Part shown: positions 28,798-40,684 of the stretch, in pieces
How the letters are laid out: every line of letters starts with the position of its first letter
Position numbering within the stretch: position 1 is the first letter of the stretch
From: Immundisolibacter sp049322795
GTDB taxonomy: Bacteria > Pseudomonadota > Gammaproteobacteria > Immundisolibacterales > Immundisolibacteraceae
Length of the DNA: 64,000 bases
Direction of reading: 5' to 3'
Assembly: GCA_049322795.1 (NCBI GenBank)
Contig: JBMOQH010000024.1
Span: 163,946-227,945 of the forward strand
Program-made: the position numbers and the translations under genes
The notes under the pieces: generated by a model
What the model saw: the letters and a program-made list of their open reading frames with translations, nothing else
Told to the model about the DNA's origin: nothing
The model's database searches: none

Positions 28798-30003
28798 GAC
28801 CTTGAAAACCCTCACGTTTCACCGCCCCGGCGACGGCGCGGCGGCGCAGTTTAGCAGCGCCCCGCCGCTGTCCCTGTACGTGCACCTGCCGTGGTGCGTG
28901 CGCAAGTGCCCGTACTGCGACTTCAACTCCCACGCATGGGCCGGCGCCCTGCCGCAGGACGCCTACATCGACGCCCTGCTGCGCGATCTGGAAGCCGACC
29001 TGCCGCTGGTCTGGGGCCGGCCGGTGCTCGGCGCGTTCATCGGCGGCGGCACGCCGAGCCTGTTCGAGCCGGCCGCCATCGATCGCCTGCTGTCGGAACT
29101 GCGCGCCCGCCTGCCGCTGCTGGCCGCGGCCGAGATCACGCTGGAGGCGAACCCCGGCACGCTGGACACGGCGCGGCTGGAAGGCTTCGCCAAGGCCGGC
29201 GTGAACCGGCTCTCGCTCGGCGTGCAGAGCTTCGACGACGCCGCCCTCAAGGCGCTCGGCCGCATCCACGACGCCGCCGCGGCACGCCGGGCGGTGGAGG
29301 TGGCGCTTTGCAGCGGCTTCGAGCGCGTGAACGTCGATCTGATGTACGGCCTGCCGGGCCAGGACGTGCAGCAGGCGCTGGCCGACCTCGACGCCGCGCT
29401 GGCCTTCGATCCGGGCCACGTGTCCTGGTACCAGCTCACGGTCGAGCCGAACACGGTGTTCCACAGCCAGCCGCCGGTGCTGCCGGGGCCGGATGGGCTG
29501 GCGGACATCGAAGCGGCGGGCCTTGCCGTGCTGGCCGGCGCGGGCTACCGCCGTTACGAGGTGTCGGCTCACGCCCGGCCGGGGCAGGAATGCCGTCACA
29601 ACGTCAATTATTGGCAGTTCGGCGATTACCTCGGCATCGGTGCCGGCGCGCACGGCAAGCTGACGCAGGCCGACGGCATCCTGCGCCTGGCCAAGTACCG
29701 CCAGCCGGCGGCCTACCTGCGCCATGCCGCGGAAGGCGACGCCGTGGCCGAGCGGCGCTGGGTGGCGCCGACGGAGCGGGCGTTCGAGTTTTTGCTGAAC
29801 GCCCTGCGCCTCACGGACGGCTTCACCTGGCAACAGTTTGCCGAGCGCACGGGTCTGTCGCCGATGGGCATCCGCCCGCGTCTGGCGACGGCCGCCGGGC
29901 AGGGCCTGATCAGCCTCGATGCCCACGGCGCCCGCGCCACGGCGCGCGGCTTCGAACTGCTGGACGGCGTGCTCGAACAGTTTTTGCCCGAGTCGACGCC
30001 GGC

Positions 30004-30007
<4 letters not shown>
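28796..30007 (+). CDS. hemW: HemW-family radical SAM haem chaperone
   Basis: A 403-residue radical SAM protein. The cluster motif is CVRKCPYCDFNSHAW (Cys-x3-Cys-x2-Cys) near residue 37, with the HemW mark of the extra Phe/Asn-Ser-His, GGGTPSLF and EANPGTLD following, and the HemW C-terminal domain (TERAFEFLLNALRLTDGF). HemW moves haem into respiratory enzymes; the name 'HemN-like coproporphyrinogen oxidase' is an old misassignment. No good ribosome site precedes the ATG. It overlaps the helicase gene by GTGA. Confidence 0.93.
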
Positions 30008-31907
<1,900 letters not shown>

Positions 31908-31911
<4 letters not shown>

Positions 31912-32579
31912 ACCTGCTGGCGCTCGAAACCGCCACCGACTGCTGCTCGGTGGCCCTGCTGGTGGGCGACGAGCTGATCGAGGACCACCGCCTGGCGCCG
32001 CGGCAGCACGCGGCGCTGATCCTGCCGATGATCGACGGCCTGCTGGCGCAGGGCGGCATCGACCGCCGCGCGCTCGACGCCATCGCCTTCGGGCGTGGGC
32101 CGGGCGCGTTCACGGGTCTGCGCATCGCGGCCGGGGTGGCGCAGGGCCTGGCGCTCGGCTTGGATCGGCCGGTGGTCCCCGTCTCGACGCTCGCCGCGCT
32201 GGCGCAGGCATATGGCGCCGACCGCACGCTGGTGGCGCTCGATGCGCGTCTGGGGGAGGTGTATTACGGCTACTACACGCGCGGCGCGGATTATCTCGTG
32301 ACGGCCGACGCGGACGACGCGCTGGCGCCGCCGGATGCGATCGCGCTGCCGGCGGACGAGGCCTGGCGCGGTGCCGGGCTCGGGCCCGGCTGGGCGGCGC
32401 ACGGCGACGCGCTCGCCTTGCGTCTCGGGCCGTGCATCACGCGGGTGGATCCGGACGCACAGCCGCGGGCCGGCGGTCTGGCGCGGCTCGCGGTGGCGGC
32501 GTTCAGGCGCGGCGAGGCCGTGCCGGCGGACCAGGCGCTACCCACGTACCTGCGAGACCGCGTCACCCACGGCGGGTGA
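31908..32579 (+). CDS. tsaB: tRNA threonylcarbamoyladenosine biosynthesis protein TsaB
   Basis: A 223-residue ASKHA-fold protein that pairs with TsaD to place t6A on tRNAs reading ANN codons. It shows the N-terminal LLALETATDCCSVALL, HAALILPMIDGLL and the FGRGPGAFTGLRIAAGVAQGLAL signature. The GTG start overlaps the yoaA stop (GTGA). tsaB next to a DinG-family gene is a usual gammaproteobacterial arrangement. Confidence 0.94.
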
Positions 32580-32588
32580 TGGGGGCGC

Positions 32589-33545
32589 TCAGCGCAGGTC
32601 GGCGGGCAGGCGGCCGCGGTCCGGCCGGGCGAGCTCGGGCGGCAGGCGAAAGATGGTTTCCTCGGCCACGCCGGTCTGCGTGCGCACGGCAGTCAGGCCC
32701 CAGTCGCGCAGGCGTTCGAGCACGCCGTCGACCAGCCGCTGCGGCGTGGAGGCACCGGCGCTGATGCCGACGCGGCTGTGCGGCGTGAACCAGGCGCGGT
32801 CGAGGCCATCCGCGTCGTCGACGAGAAAGGACGCGATGCCGGCGCGCGTGCCGACCTCGCGCAGGCGGTTCGAGTTCGAGCTGTTGCGGGCCCCCACCAC
32901 CAGCAGCACGTCGACGTCGGGCAGCAGCGCCTTGACGGCGTTCTGGCGGTTCTGCGTGGCGTAGCAGATGTCGTTGGTGTCCGGGCCTCGGGCCGCCGGG
33001 AAGCGGGCCTTGAGCGCTTCGATCACGTCGCGCGTGTCGTCGAGCGACAGGGTGGTCTGCGTCACGTAGGCGACGCGGGCGGGATCGGCGACCTCGAGCG
33101 CGGCGACTTCGTGCGGCTCGCCGACCACGTGCACGCGCCCCCGCACGCTGCCGCGCGTGCCCTCGACCTCCGGATGCCCGGCGTGGCCGACGATCACCAG
33201 GTCGTAATCCTGCGCCGCGTAGCGCTGCGCCTGGCCGTGCACCTTGCTGACCAGCGGGCAGGTGGCGTCGATGCTTTTCAGGCCCCGCGCGGCGGCGGCC
33301 TCGACCACGCTGTCGGCCACGCCGTGGGCGCTGAAGATGGCGCGCGCGCTGGGCGGAATCTCGTCCACGGTCTCCACGAACACCGCGCCGCGGGCGCGCA
33401 GGCCGTCCACCACGTGCTTGTTGTGGACGATCTCGTGCAGCACGTAGACGGGCGGGCCGTAGAGCTCGAGGGCGCGCTCGACGATGTCGATGGCGCGCAC
33501 CACGCCGGCGCAAAAGCCACGGGGTTCGGCAAGGATGGCGTGCAT
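32589..33545 (-). CDS. ispH: 4-Hydroxy-3-methylbut-2-enyl diphosphate reductase
   Basis: A 318-residue iron-sulfur enzyme for the last MEP-pathway step, giving IPP and DMAPP. Its three cluster Cys are in AEPRGFCAGV (Cys12), DATCPLV (near 97) and NDICYATQNRQ (near 197). Substrate His residues are in EIVHNKHV and GHAGHPEV. The ATG at 33545 aligns with the family start; a TTG at 33551 is less likely. It is convergent with tsaB, 9 bases apart. Confidence 0.95.
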   Translation of the reverse strand: MHAILAEPRGFCAGVVRAIDIVERALELYGPPVYVLHEIVHNKHVVDGLRARGAVFVETVDEIPPSARAIFSAHGVADSVVEAAAARGLKSIDATCPLVSKVHGQAQRYAAQDYDLVIVGHAGHPEVEGTRGSVRGRVHVVGEPHEVAALEVADPARVAYVTQTTLSLDDTRDVIEALKARFPAARGPDTNDICYATQNRQNAVKALLPDVDVLLVVGARNSSNSNRLREVGTRAGIASFLVDDADGLDRAWFTPHSRVGISAGASTPQRLVDGVLERLRDWGLTAVRTQTGVAEETIFRLPPELARPDRGRLPADLR

Positions 33546-33634
33546 GGGCAAAAGCGGTGAGGGGAGTGGCGTTTACCATACCGCAGCCCGGGCCCAGCGC
33601 GCGGCCATCCGTCAGTCGAAGTCAGGGAGCCCGC

Positions 33635-34588
33635 GTGGTCAGTCTTGCCCCGGTGTTGCAACAGGCGCTGCTGCCGGTCGGCAGCATCATGGGCGTGGGG
33701 TACCTGTGGCGGCGCCTGCGCCCCGGCGGGGTCGACGCGCCGACCGCGCGGCGCGTCATCGGCGCGCTGGTGATGTACGTGTTCTATCCGGCGCTGGCGT
33801 TTCACACCGTGGTGCGGGCGGACGTCAATGCCGAGCTGATCCTGGCGCCGCTGCTGACCATGTTTGCCATCGTGCTCGGCATGGCGCTGGCGTTCGGCCT
33901 GTTCCGGCGGCGTTTTTTCGCCCTGAGCGGCCCGGCGCAGCTCGGCGCGCTGGTCATCGGCTGCGGGCTGCCGAACATCATCTCGCTCGGCATTCCGGTG
34001 GTGCAGGCGCTGTTCGGGCCGGGCGGCGCGCGTTACGCCATCTATGCCGACATCCTCGGCATCAATCCGCTGTTCTGGTCGCTGGCGCTGTGGGTGGCGG
34101 TGCGCTGCGGCACGCACGGCGAGCAGCTGCAGACGCCGGGGCAGTTCCTGCGCGTGCTGATGCGGCTGCCGCCGATCTGGGCGTTTCTGATCGGCTTCAT
34201 GTTGAGCGTGCTGGCGGTACCGATCCCACCGTGGCTGGACAAGGCCACCAGCATGCTCGGCTACGCCACCATGCCGGCCATGCTGCTCACGGTGGGCATG
34301 TCGCTCACCTTCGGGCACTTTCTGCTGCACTGGCGGCCGATCGCCGGCGTGGCGCTCATCAAGCTGGTGGTGGTCCCGGTGGCCGTGTATGGCCTTGCAA
34401 TGGCGATCGCCGGGCCGGGTGAGCTGACCGTCGCCACCACGCTGCTGATGGGCATGCCGACCATGATGGCGGCGATGATCCTGAGCGAGCGTTTCGGCCT
34501 CGACACCGAGCTGCTGGCGGCGGTGATGGTCGGCTCGACGCTGCTGTACTTCGTCACCCTGCCGATCGGCATGGCGATTTTGCTTTGA
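33635..34588 (+). CDS. AEC-family (auxin efflux carrier-like) transporter
   Basis: A 317-residue inner-membrane protein with about ten hydrophobic helices in two five-helix repeats, broken at GLPNIISLGIPV and MPTMMAAMILSERFG, the usual AEC half-site sequences. AEC proteins export or take up organic anions such as malonate or malate; the substrate here is unknown. The GTG at 33635 was chosen because AGGGAG lies 6 bases upstream. It is divergent from ispH. Confidence 0.85.
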   Translation: MVSLAPVLQQALLPVGSIMGVGYLWRRLRPGGVDAPTARRVIGALVMYVFYPALAFHTVVRADVNAELILAPLLTMFAIVLGMALAFGLFRRRFFALSGPAQLGALVIGCGLPNIISLGIPVVQALFGPGGARYAIYADILGINPLFWSLALWVAVRCGTHGEQLQTPGQFLRVLMRLPPIWAFLIGFMLSVLAVPIPPWLDKATSMLGYATMPAMLLTVGMSLTFGHFLLHWRPIAGVALIKLVVVPVAVYGLAMAIAGPGELTVATTLLMGMPTMMAAMILSERFGLDTELLAAVMVGSTLLYFVTLPIGMAILL

Positions 34589-34692
34589 CCGGCCGGGTTG
34601 CCAGCGGCCGTCAACATTCATTAAGGTTCGCGGCTACGTTGCAGTGCGGAAAACGCCTGCGCCTTCCAGAACCATCGACGGCGGGCCGACAC

Positions 34693-36963
34693 GTGGCGGA
34701 TTACACGACGATCAACAAGGTGGCGGTGCTGGGCGCCGGCAACATGGGCGCCGGCATTGCGGGCCAGGTGGCCAACGCCGGTGTGCCGGTGCTGCTGCTG
34801 GACCTCACCCGCGAGGCCGCCGAGCGCGGCAAGCAGGACCTGTTCAAGCGCAAGCCGGCGCCGCTGATGAGCGCGGCGGCGGCCGATCTGATCGAGACCG
34901 GCGGCTTCGATCAGGATCTGGAACGCCTGGCCGAGGCCGACTGGATCGTCGAGGTGGTGGTCGAGCGCCTGCCGGTCAAGCAGGCGCTGTTCGAGCGTGT
35001 CGAGCGCGTGCGCCGGCCGGGTTCCATCGTCAGCTCGAACACGTCCGGCATTCGCCTGTCGGAAATCACGGCCGGCCTGCCGGCGAGCTTCGGCGCCGAT
35101 TTCCTGATCACGCACTTCTTCAATCCGCCGCGCTACATGGGTCTGCTGGAACTCGTCGCCGGCGCCGCCACGCGTCCGGCGGCGGTCCAGACGCTGCGCG
35201 AGTTCTGCACCGTCCGGCTCGGCAAGGAAGTGGTCGACGCGCGCGATACGCCGTCGTTCATCGGCAACCGCATCGGCATTCTCGCCATGCTGGCCGGCGT
35301 GCGGGCGGCCCAGCGCCACGGGCTCACCGTCGAGCAGGCGGATGCGGTGGCCGGCAAGCCCATCGGCTGGCCGGGCACGGGCGTGTTCGGGCTGATCGAT
35401 CTGGTTGGTCTGGACGTGCTGGCCGACGTGGCGCGCAACATGCAAAGCCAGCTCCCGGCCAGCGACCCGGCGCAGGCGCTGCTGGACCTGCCGCCGCTGC
35501 TGAAAACGCTGCTCGAGCGCGGCTGGATCGGCCGCAAGGCGGGCGGCGGTTTCTATCGAATGACCGCGGACAAGCAGCGCGAGGCGCTGGACCTCACAAC
35601 ACTGGAATACCGCCCGGCGCAGAAGGTGGACTTGGCCAGCGCCAGGGCGCGCGGGCCTAAGGACCTGCTCGCGGCCGACGACGCCGGCGCGCGCTTCGCG
35701 GCCGACACGCTGGGGTTCACGCTGGCCTACACCGCCACCGTGGCGGGCGAGATCGCCGGCGACGTGCTGGCGATCGACACCGCCATGCGCGAGGGCTACT
35801 CGTGGCGCTGGGGGCCGTTCGAGCTGCTGGACGAGATCGGTCTTCCGGCCTTCGTGCAGCGCCTCGTGGCCGCCGGCGAGCCGGTGCCGGCGCTGCTGCA
35901 CAAGGCGCAGGGCAGCGGCGACGGGCGGTTCTACCGCGAGGAGGTCGACGGCCCGCAGTACCTGGGCTTCGACGGCGCCTACCACGCCGTGCCGCACAGC
36001 ACCGCGACGCTGGCGGTGGCGGACCTGCGCCGGGCCGGCAAGCCGCTGCTCGGCAACGCCTCGGCCAGCCTGTGGGACATGGGCGACGGCGTGGCGCTGC
36101 TCGAATTCCATACCAAGATGAACGCGCTCGACGAGCACTCGGTCGAGGCCATGGAGCTGACGCTCGATCGCGTCGGGCGCGACTTCGAGGCGCTGGTGAT
36201 CGGCTCCGACGCGCCGCATTTCTGCGCCGGCGCCAACCTCAAGCGCATGCTGGACGCGGCCCGCGCCGGCGACTTCGGGTTCCTGGAGGGCTTCATCGAG
36301 GGCCTTCAGCACGCCCTGATGGGCTTCAAGTACGCGCCGTTCCCGGTGGTGGGCGCGCCGCGCGGGCTGGCGCTCGGCGGCGGCTGCGAGGTGCTGCTGC
36401 ACTGCAACGTGCTGCAGGCGCATGCGGAGCTGAACGCCGGCCTGGTGGAGCTGCGCGTCGGCCTGCTGCCGGCCGGCGGCGGTACCAAGGAGATGACGCT
36501 GCGCCATCAGGATGTCGGCGTCGAACGCGGCTTCGATCTCATCGTGGGTTCCGTCACGTCGACGTCGGCCGCCGAGGCCCGCGCCATGCGCGTGCTGACC
36601 GATTACTGCGCCATCACCATGCACCGCCGGCGCGTGTTGGCGGACGCCAAGGCGCTCGCCCGGCGCATGGTCAGCGCCTACGCGCCGGCGCGGCCGGCGG
36701 TGCTGAACCTGCCGGGGCCGGCCGGGCGGGCGGCGCTCGAGGCGCGCATCGCGCCGCAGGTCGAGGCCGGTAAAATGACCGCCCACGACGCGGTGGTGGC
36801 GAGCCACATCGCGGCCGTCATGAGCGGCGGCGTCGGGGGGGAGGTGACCGAGCACGACCTGCTGCGCCTCGAGCGCGAGCATTTCCTCGAATTGCTGCGC
36901 CTGCCGCTGTCGCAGGCGCGCATGGAGCACATGCTCGCCACCGGCAAGCCGCTGCGCAACTGA
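34693..36963 (+). CDS. Fused 3-hydroxyacyl-CoA dehydrogenase / enoyl-CoA hydratase (FadN-like)
   Basis: A 756-residue bifunctional beta-oxidation enzyme. The dehydrogenase comes first (NAD fold KVAVLGAGNMGAGIAGQVANAG near residue 10; THFFNPPRYMGLLELV near 145; second HAD C-terminal domain to about 400). The hydratase follows (crotonase block FCAGANLKRM and GLALGGGCEVLLHC, about 510-560). This order is opposite to FadB/FadJ and fits the FadN group. The GTG start is uncertain. Adjacent ETF-QO and ETF genes make a complete electron route from acyl-CoA oxidation to ubiquinone. Confidence 0.9.
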   Translation: MADYTTINKVAVLGAGNMGAGIAGQVANAGVPVLLLDLTREAAERGKQDLFKRKPAPLMSAAAADLIETGGFDQDLERLAEADWIVEVVVERLPVKQALFERVERVRRPGSIVSSNTSGIRLSEITAGLPASFGADFLITHFFNPPRYMGLLELVAGAATRPAAVQTLREFCTVRLGKEVVDARDTPSFIGNRIGILAMLAGVRAAQRHGLTVEQADAVAGKPIGWPGTGVFGLIDLVGLDVLADVARNMQSQLPASDPAQALLDLPPLLKTLLERGWIGRKAGGGFYRMTADKQREALDLTTLEYRPAQKVDLASARARGPKDLLAADDAGARFAADTLGFTLAYTATVAGEIAGDVLAIDTAMREGYSWRWGPFELLDEIGLPAFVQRLVAAGEPVPALLHKAQGSGDGRFYREEVDGPQYLGFDGAYHAVPHSTATLAVADLRRAGKPLLGNASASLWDMGDGVALLEFHTKMNALDEHSVEAMELTLDRVGRDFEALVIGSDAPHFCAGANLKRMLDAARAGDFGFLEGFIEGLQHALMGFKYAPFPVVGAPRGLALGGGCEVLLHCNVLQAHAELNAGLVELRVGLLPAGGGTKEMTLRHQDVGVERGFDLIVGSVTSTSAAEARAMRVLTDYCAITMHRRRVLADAKALARRMVSAYAPARPAVLNLPGPAGRAALEARIAPQVEAGKMTAHDAVVASHIAAVMSGGVGGEVTEHDLLRLEREHFLELLRLPLSQARMEHMLATGKPLRN

Positions 36964-36988
36964 GGGGGGCTTCGGCCCGGGGGCGGGC

Positions 36989-37031
36989 CTCCCACGCCGA
37001 ACAGAAGGTGTGGGAGCGGCGCCCCCGCCGC
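36989..37031. repeat. REP-like double hairpin after the beta-oxidation gene
   Basis: CTCCCAC (36989-36995) pairs with GTGGGAG (37010-37016), followed at once by GCGGCG-CCCC-CGCCGC (37016-37031). The GTGGGAGCGGC core resembles intergenic REP elements of pseudomonads and relatives. It could end or protect the upstream transcript. Confidence 0.5.
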
Positions 37032-37080
37032 GAATGCGAGTGTCAGAACCATTGATAACCACCAGGGGACACAGGCGCCA

Positions 37081-38679
37081 ATGAGCGAGCGCGACGTCAT
37101 CGAGTTCGACGTGCTGATCGTCGGCGCCGGCCCGTCGGGCCTCGCGACCGCCATTCGCTTGAAGCAGCTCAGCCCCGAAACCAGCGTGTGCCTGATCGAC
37201 AAGGCCTCGCAGATCGGCGCGCAGATCCTGTCCGGCGCCGTGATCGAGCCGCAGCCGCTCGACGAGCTGCTGCCCGGCTGGCGCGACAACCCGCCGCCGG
37301 TGTGCGTGCCGGTGCGCCAAGACGAGTTCGCGTACCTGACCAGGACGCGCCGCATCAAGGCGCCGCTGGTGCCGCCGCAGATGCGCAACCACGGCAACTT
37401 CATCGTCTCGCTGGGCGCGCTGTGCGCCTGGCTGGCGCCGCAGGCCGAGGCCCTGGGCGTGGAGGTGTTTCCCGGCTTCGCCGCAGCCGAGCCGCTGTTC
37501 GACGAGACCGCTCAGCGGGTGATCGGCGTGCGCATCGGCGACATGGGCGTCGACAAGGCCGGCCAGCCCAAGGAAGGCTACACGCAGGGCATCGACATCC
37601 ACGCCCGGACCACCGTGCTGGCCGAGGGCTGCCGCGGCAGCCTCGCCAAACAGCTGATCCGGCATTTCGGCCTCGACGCCGGCATCGACCCGCAGACCTA
37701 CGGCATCGGCATGAAGGAGCTGTGGCAGCTGCCGGCCGGGCGTGGCGATCCGGGCCTGGTGCAGCACACGGTCGGATGGCCTCTGAAATCAGATACCTAC
37801 GGTGGTAGTTTCATCTATCACCTGACGGAGGACCGCGTCGCCGTCGGCTTCGTGGTCGGGCTCGATTATCGCGACCCGAACTTCTCGCCGTTCGAGGCCT
37901 TCCAGCAGTTCAAGCACCACCCGGCGGTCAAGCCGCTGCTGGAAGGCGGCAGCATCATCTCGACCGGCGCCCGCGCGCTGGTGGAAGGCGGCCTGCAGTC
38001 GCTGCCGCGGCTTTCCATGCCGGGCGCGCTGCTGGTGGGCGACGCCGCCGGCAAGATCAACGTGCCCAAGATCAAGGGCACGCACATGGCGCTGCGCAGC
38101 GGCATGCTGGCGGCCGAGCACCTGGTGGCGGACGCCGCGGACCGCTTCGACGCCGGCTGGCGCGCCTCGCCTTCGGCGAGGGAACTCAAGCGCGTGCGCA
38201 ACATCCGCCCGGGCTTCCACGGTGGCCTGTGGCTGGGCCTTGCCAATGCGGCGCTGGAGACGGCGGTCGGCGGGCGCACGCCGTGGACGCTGCGCAATCG
38301 CGCCGATCACAGCGCGCTGCACACGCTCGCCGCCGGCGAGCCGCCTGAGGATTACGTCGAGCGCACGCTCGAGCCGCGCGACCGGCTGGGGTCGGTATAT
38401 TTCGCCGCCACCGAGCACGACGAGGACCAGCCGGTGCACCTCAAGGTGGCCGACACCAACATCTGCCTGGGGCGCTGCACCCAGGAATACGGCAACCCCT
38501 GCACGCGCTTCTGCCCGGCGGGCGTCTACGAGATGGTGGAAGAGGACGGCCAGCGGCGCCTGCAGATCAACGCCGCCAACTGCGTGCACTGCAAGACCTG
38601 CGACATCAAGGATCCGTACCAGATCATCACCTGGGTGCCGCCCGAGGGCGGCGCCGGTCCCAATTACGTCAATCTGTAA
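37081..38679 (+). CDS. Electron transfer flavoprotein-ubiquinone oxidoreductase
   Basis: A 532-residue membrane-associated flavoprotein that passes electrons from ETF to ubiquinone. FAD fold FDVLIVGAGPSGLATAIRL (about 8-26), KGTHMALRSGMLAAEH, and C-terminal 4Fe-4S ferredoxin-like domain with Cys in CTRFCPAGVYE and NCVHCKTCDIKDP (about 480-520). The gene is followed after 33 bases by etfB and etfA. Confidence 0.95.
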   Translation: MSERDVIEFDVLIVGAGPSGLATAIRLKQLSPETSVCLIDKASQIGAQILSGAVIEPQPLDELLPGWRDNPPPVCVPVRQDEFAYLTRTRRIKAPLVPPQMRNHGNFIVSLGALCAWLAPQAEALGVEVFPGFAAAEPLFDETAQRVIGVRIGDMGVDKAGQPKEGYTQGIDIHARTTVLAEGCRGSLAKQLIRHFGLDAGIDPQTYGIGMKELWQLPAGRGDPGLVQHTVGWPLKSDTYGGSFIYHLTEDRVAVGFVVGLDYRDPNFSPFEAFQQFKHHPAVKPLLEGGSIISTGARALVEGGLQSLPRLSMPGALLVGDAAGKINVPKIKGTHMALRSGMLAAEHLVADAADRFDAGWRASPSARELKRVRNIRPGFHGGLWLGLANAALETAVGGRTPWTLRNRADHSALHTLAAGEPPEDYVERTLEPRDRLGSVYFAATEHDEDQPVHLKVADTNICLGRCTQEYGNPCTRFCPAGVYEMVEEDGQRRLQINAANCVHCKTCDIKDPYQIITWVPPEGGAGPNYVNL

Positions 38680-38712
38680 GGCCGCGCTGCGGTCGTTTCC
38701 CGAGGAGAAAGC

Positions 38713-39459
38713 ATGAAAGTCCTGGTGGGCGTCAAGCGCGTGGTGGACTACAACGTCCGCATCCGCGTCAAACCCGACGGCAGCGGTGTGCTCACCGACG
38801 GCGTCAAGATGAGCATGAACCCCTTCGACGAGATCGCCGTCGAGGAGGCCATCCGCCTGCGCGAGCGCGGCCACGCCACCGAGCTGGTGGCCGTCAGCAT
38901 CGGCCCGCAGGCGGTGCAGGAGCAGCTGCGCACGGCGCTGGCCATGGGCATGGACCGCGCCATCCACGTGGAAACCACCGACGCGCTTCAGCCGCTCGAA
39001 GCCGCGCAGGTGTTCCGGGCGCTGGCCGAGCAGGAGCAGGCGCAGATCGTGCTGCTCGGCAAGCAGGCCATCGACGACGACGCCAACCAGACCGGCCAGA
39101 TGCTGGCCGCGCTGTGGGGCCGCCCGCAGGCGACCTTTGCCTCGGCCATCGAGATCGATGGCGGCACGGCCCGCGTCACGCGCGAGGTCGACGCCGGGCT
39201 CGAAGTCATCGAGGTCGACCTGCCGGCCGTGTTCACCACCGACCTGCGCCTGAACGAACCGCGCTACGTCAAGCTGCCGGAAATGATGAAGGCCAAGAAA
39301 AAGCCGCTCGACGTCAAGCCGGTCGGTGACCTGCTCGAGGGCGGCACGCCGCGCCTGACGCTGGGCACGGTGCGCGCGCCGGCCGGACGCGGCGCCGGCA
39401 TCAAGGTCAAGAGCGTCGAAGAACTGGTGGCCGAACTGCAGGGCCGGGGGCTGATCTGA
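38713..39459 (+). CDS. etfB: Electron transfer flavoprotein, beta subunit
   Basis: A 248-residue ETF beta subunit that binds AMP and docks acyl-CoA dehydrogenases. The start MKVLVGVKRVVDYNVRIRVKPDGSGV, the SMNPFDEIAVEEAIRLRE block and the docking loop region EPRYVKLPEMMKAKKKPL are readable. An ATG follows GAGGAG. It abuts etfA with an overlap of one base (TGATGG). Confidence 0.95.
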   Translation: MKVLVGVKRVVDYNVRIRVKPDGSGVLTDGVKMSMNPFDEIAVEEAIRLRERGHATELVAVSIGPQAVQEQLRTALAMGMDRAIHVETTDALQPLEAAQVFRALAEQEQAQIVLLGKQAIDDDANQTGQMLAALWGRPQATFASAIEIDGGTARVTREVDAGLEVIEVDLPAVFTTDLRLNEPRYVKLPEMMKAKKKPLDVKPVGDLLEGGTPRLTLGTVRAPAGRGAGIKVKSVEELVAELQGRGLI

Positions 39460-40409
39460 TGGCAAAGGTACTCATCGTCGCCGAACACGACGGCGCCAAA
39501 CTGAACGCCGGCACCGCCAAGGTGCTGGCCTGCGCCGGTGAACTCGGCGCGCAGGCCGTCGACCTGCTGGTCAGCGGCGCCGAGGGCAGCGGGCTGGACG
39601 CCGTCTGCGCCCAGGCCGCGTCGCTGGCGGGCGTGAGCCGGGTGCTCAGGAACGCCCGCGCCGAAAACGCCGCGCCGCTGGCCGCCGTGCTGGCGCCGCA
39701 GATCGCGCAAGTCGCCGCCGATTACGACACCGTGCTCGGACCGTCCACCACCTTCGGCAAGGACCTGATGCCGCGCGTGGCGGCGCTGCTGCGCGCGCCG
39801 GCGGTCAGCGACATCATGAAAGTGCTCGGGCCGCGTCAGTTCGAGCGGCCCATCTACGCCGGAAACGCCATCCTTACGGTAACCGTGCCGGACGGCGCGA
39901 AGGTGGTCGGCACCGTGCGCGTGGCCTCCTACAAGGCGGTGGGCGAGCAGTCCCCGGCGCCGGTGGAAGCGGCCACCAGCAGCGCCGAACTGCCCACCCA
40001 CACGCGCTTTGTCGAACTGCGCGCCGGTTCCAAGGACCGCCCGGACCTGCAAGCCGCCAGCAAGGTGGTGTCCGGCGGGCGCGGCGTGGGCAGCGACGAG
40101 AACTTCCGCCTCATCTTCGAGCTGGCCGACAAGCTCGGCGCGGCCGCCGGTGCCTCGCGCGCGGCAGTGGACGCCGGCTTCGTGCCGAACGACATGCAGG
40201 TCGGCCAGACCGGCAAGGTGGTGGCGCCGGAGCTGTACATCGCCGTCGGCATCTCGGGCGCCATCCAGCACCTCGCCGGCATCAAGGACGCCGGCACCAT
40301 CGTCGCCATCAACAAGGACGGCGACGCGCCCATCTTCGAGGTGGCGGACATCGGCCTGGTGGCGGACCTGTTCGAGGCCGTGCCGGCGCTGGTCAAGGCG
40401 CTGCCTTGA
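39459..40409 (+). CDS. etfA: Electron transfer flavoprotein, alpha subunit
   Basis: A 316-residue alpha subunit that holds the redox FAD. The C-terminal FAD signature LYIAVGISGAIQHLAGIKDAGTIVAINKD (about 255-285) and VVSGGRGVGSDENF (about 200) are intact. The gene is last in the ETF-QO-etfB-etfA operon. Confidence 0.95.
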   Translation: MAKVLIVAEHDGAKLNAGTAKVLACAGELGAQAVDLLVSGAEGSGLDAVCAQAASLAGVSRVLRNARAENAAPLAAVLAPQIAQVAADYDTVLGPSTTFGKDLMPRVAALLRAPAVSDIMKVLGPRQFERPIYAGNAILTVTVPDGAKVVGTVRVASYKAVGEQSPAPVEAATSSAELPTHTRFVELRAGSKDRPDLQAASKVVSGGRGVGSDENFRLIFELADKLGAAAGASRAAVDAGFVPNDMQVGQTGKVVAPELYIAVGISGAIQHLAGIKDAGTIVAINKDGDAPIFEVADIGLVADLFEAVPALVKALP

Positions 40410-40415
40410 GGTGAT

Positions 40416-40466
40416 CGCCCGCAGGGAGCCGGATGCTTTGACACAAGCCGGTTCCCCGAGCGGGCG
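40416..40466. terminator. Two-step hairpin after etfA
   Basis: Outer arms CGCCCGC (40416-40422) and GCGGGCG (40460-40466) enclose inner arms GGGAGCCGG and CCGGTTCCC with one G-U pair. It begins 7 bases after the etfA stop. No T-run follows. Confidence 0.5.
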
Positions 40467-40684
40467 TACAACTGCTTGAGTGCGCGTCCGCGGACCGAAC
40501 CGGTTATTGCCCGAGCTGCTCGGCAGCGCCCGCGGCAGGGTAAACAGGCGAACGGCGAGCCGCGACGTTCCGTTCAAGGCCCCATGACAAGCACGTGACC
40601 GCTCCCTTTAAGGGAACTGTCAAATTCCGCGACCATCATTGCGTGCTTTGGCTCGACGCAGCCGTGGGACAGGATCGATCGGCC

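Noticed and set aside
34621..37767. A 1048-codon open frame on the minus strand
   Set aside because: It is antisense to the well-supported fused beta-oxidation gene and part of ETF-QO; its His/Arg/Gln-rich, domain-free translation is the usual mirror of GC-rich coding DNA.
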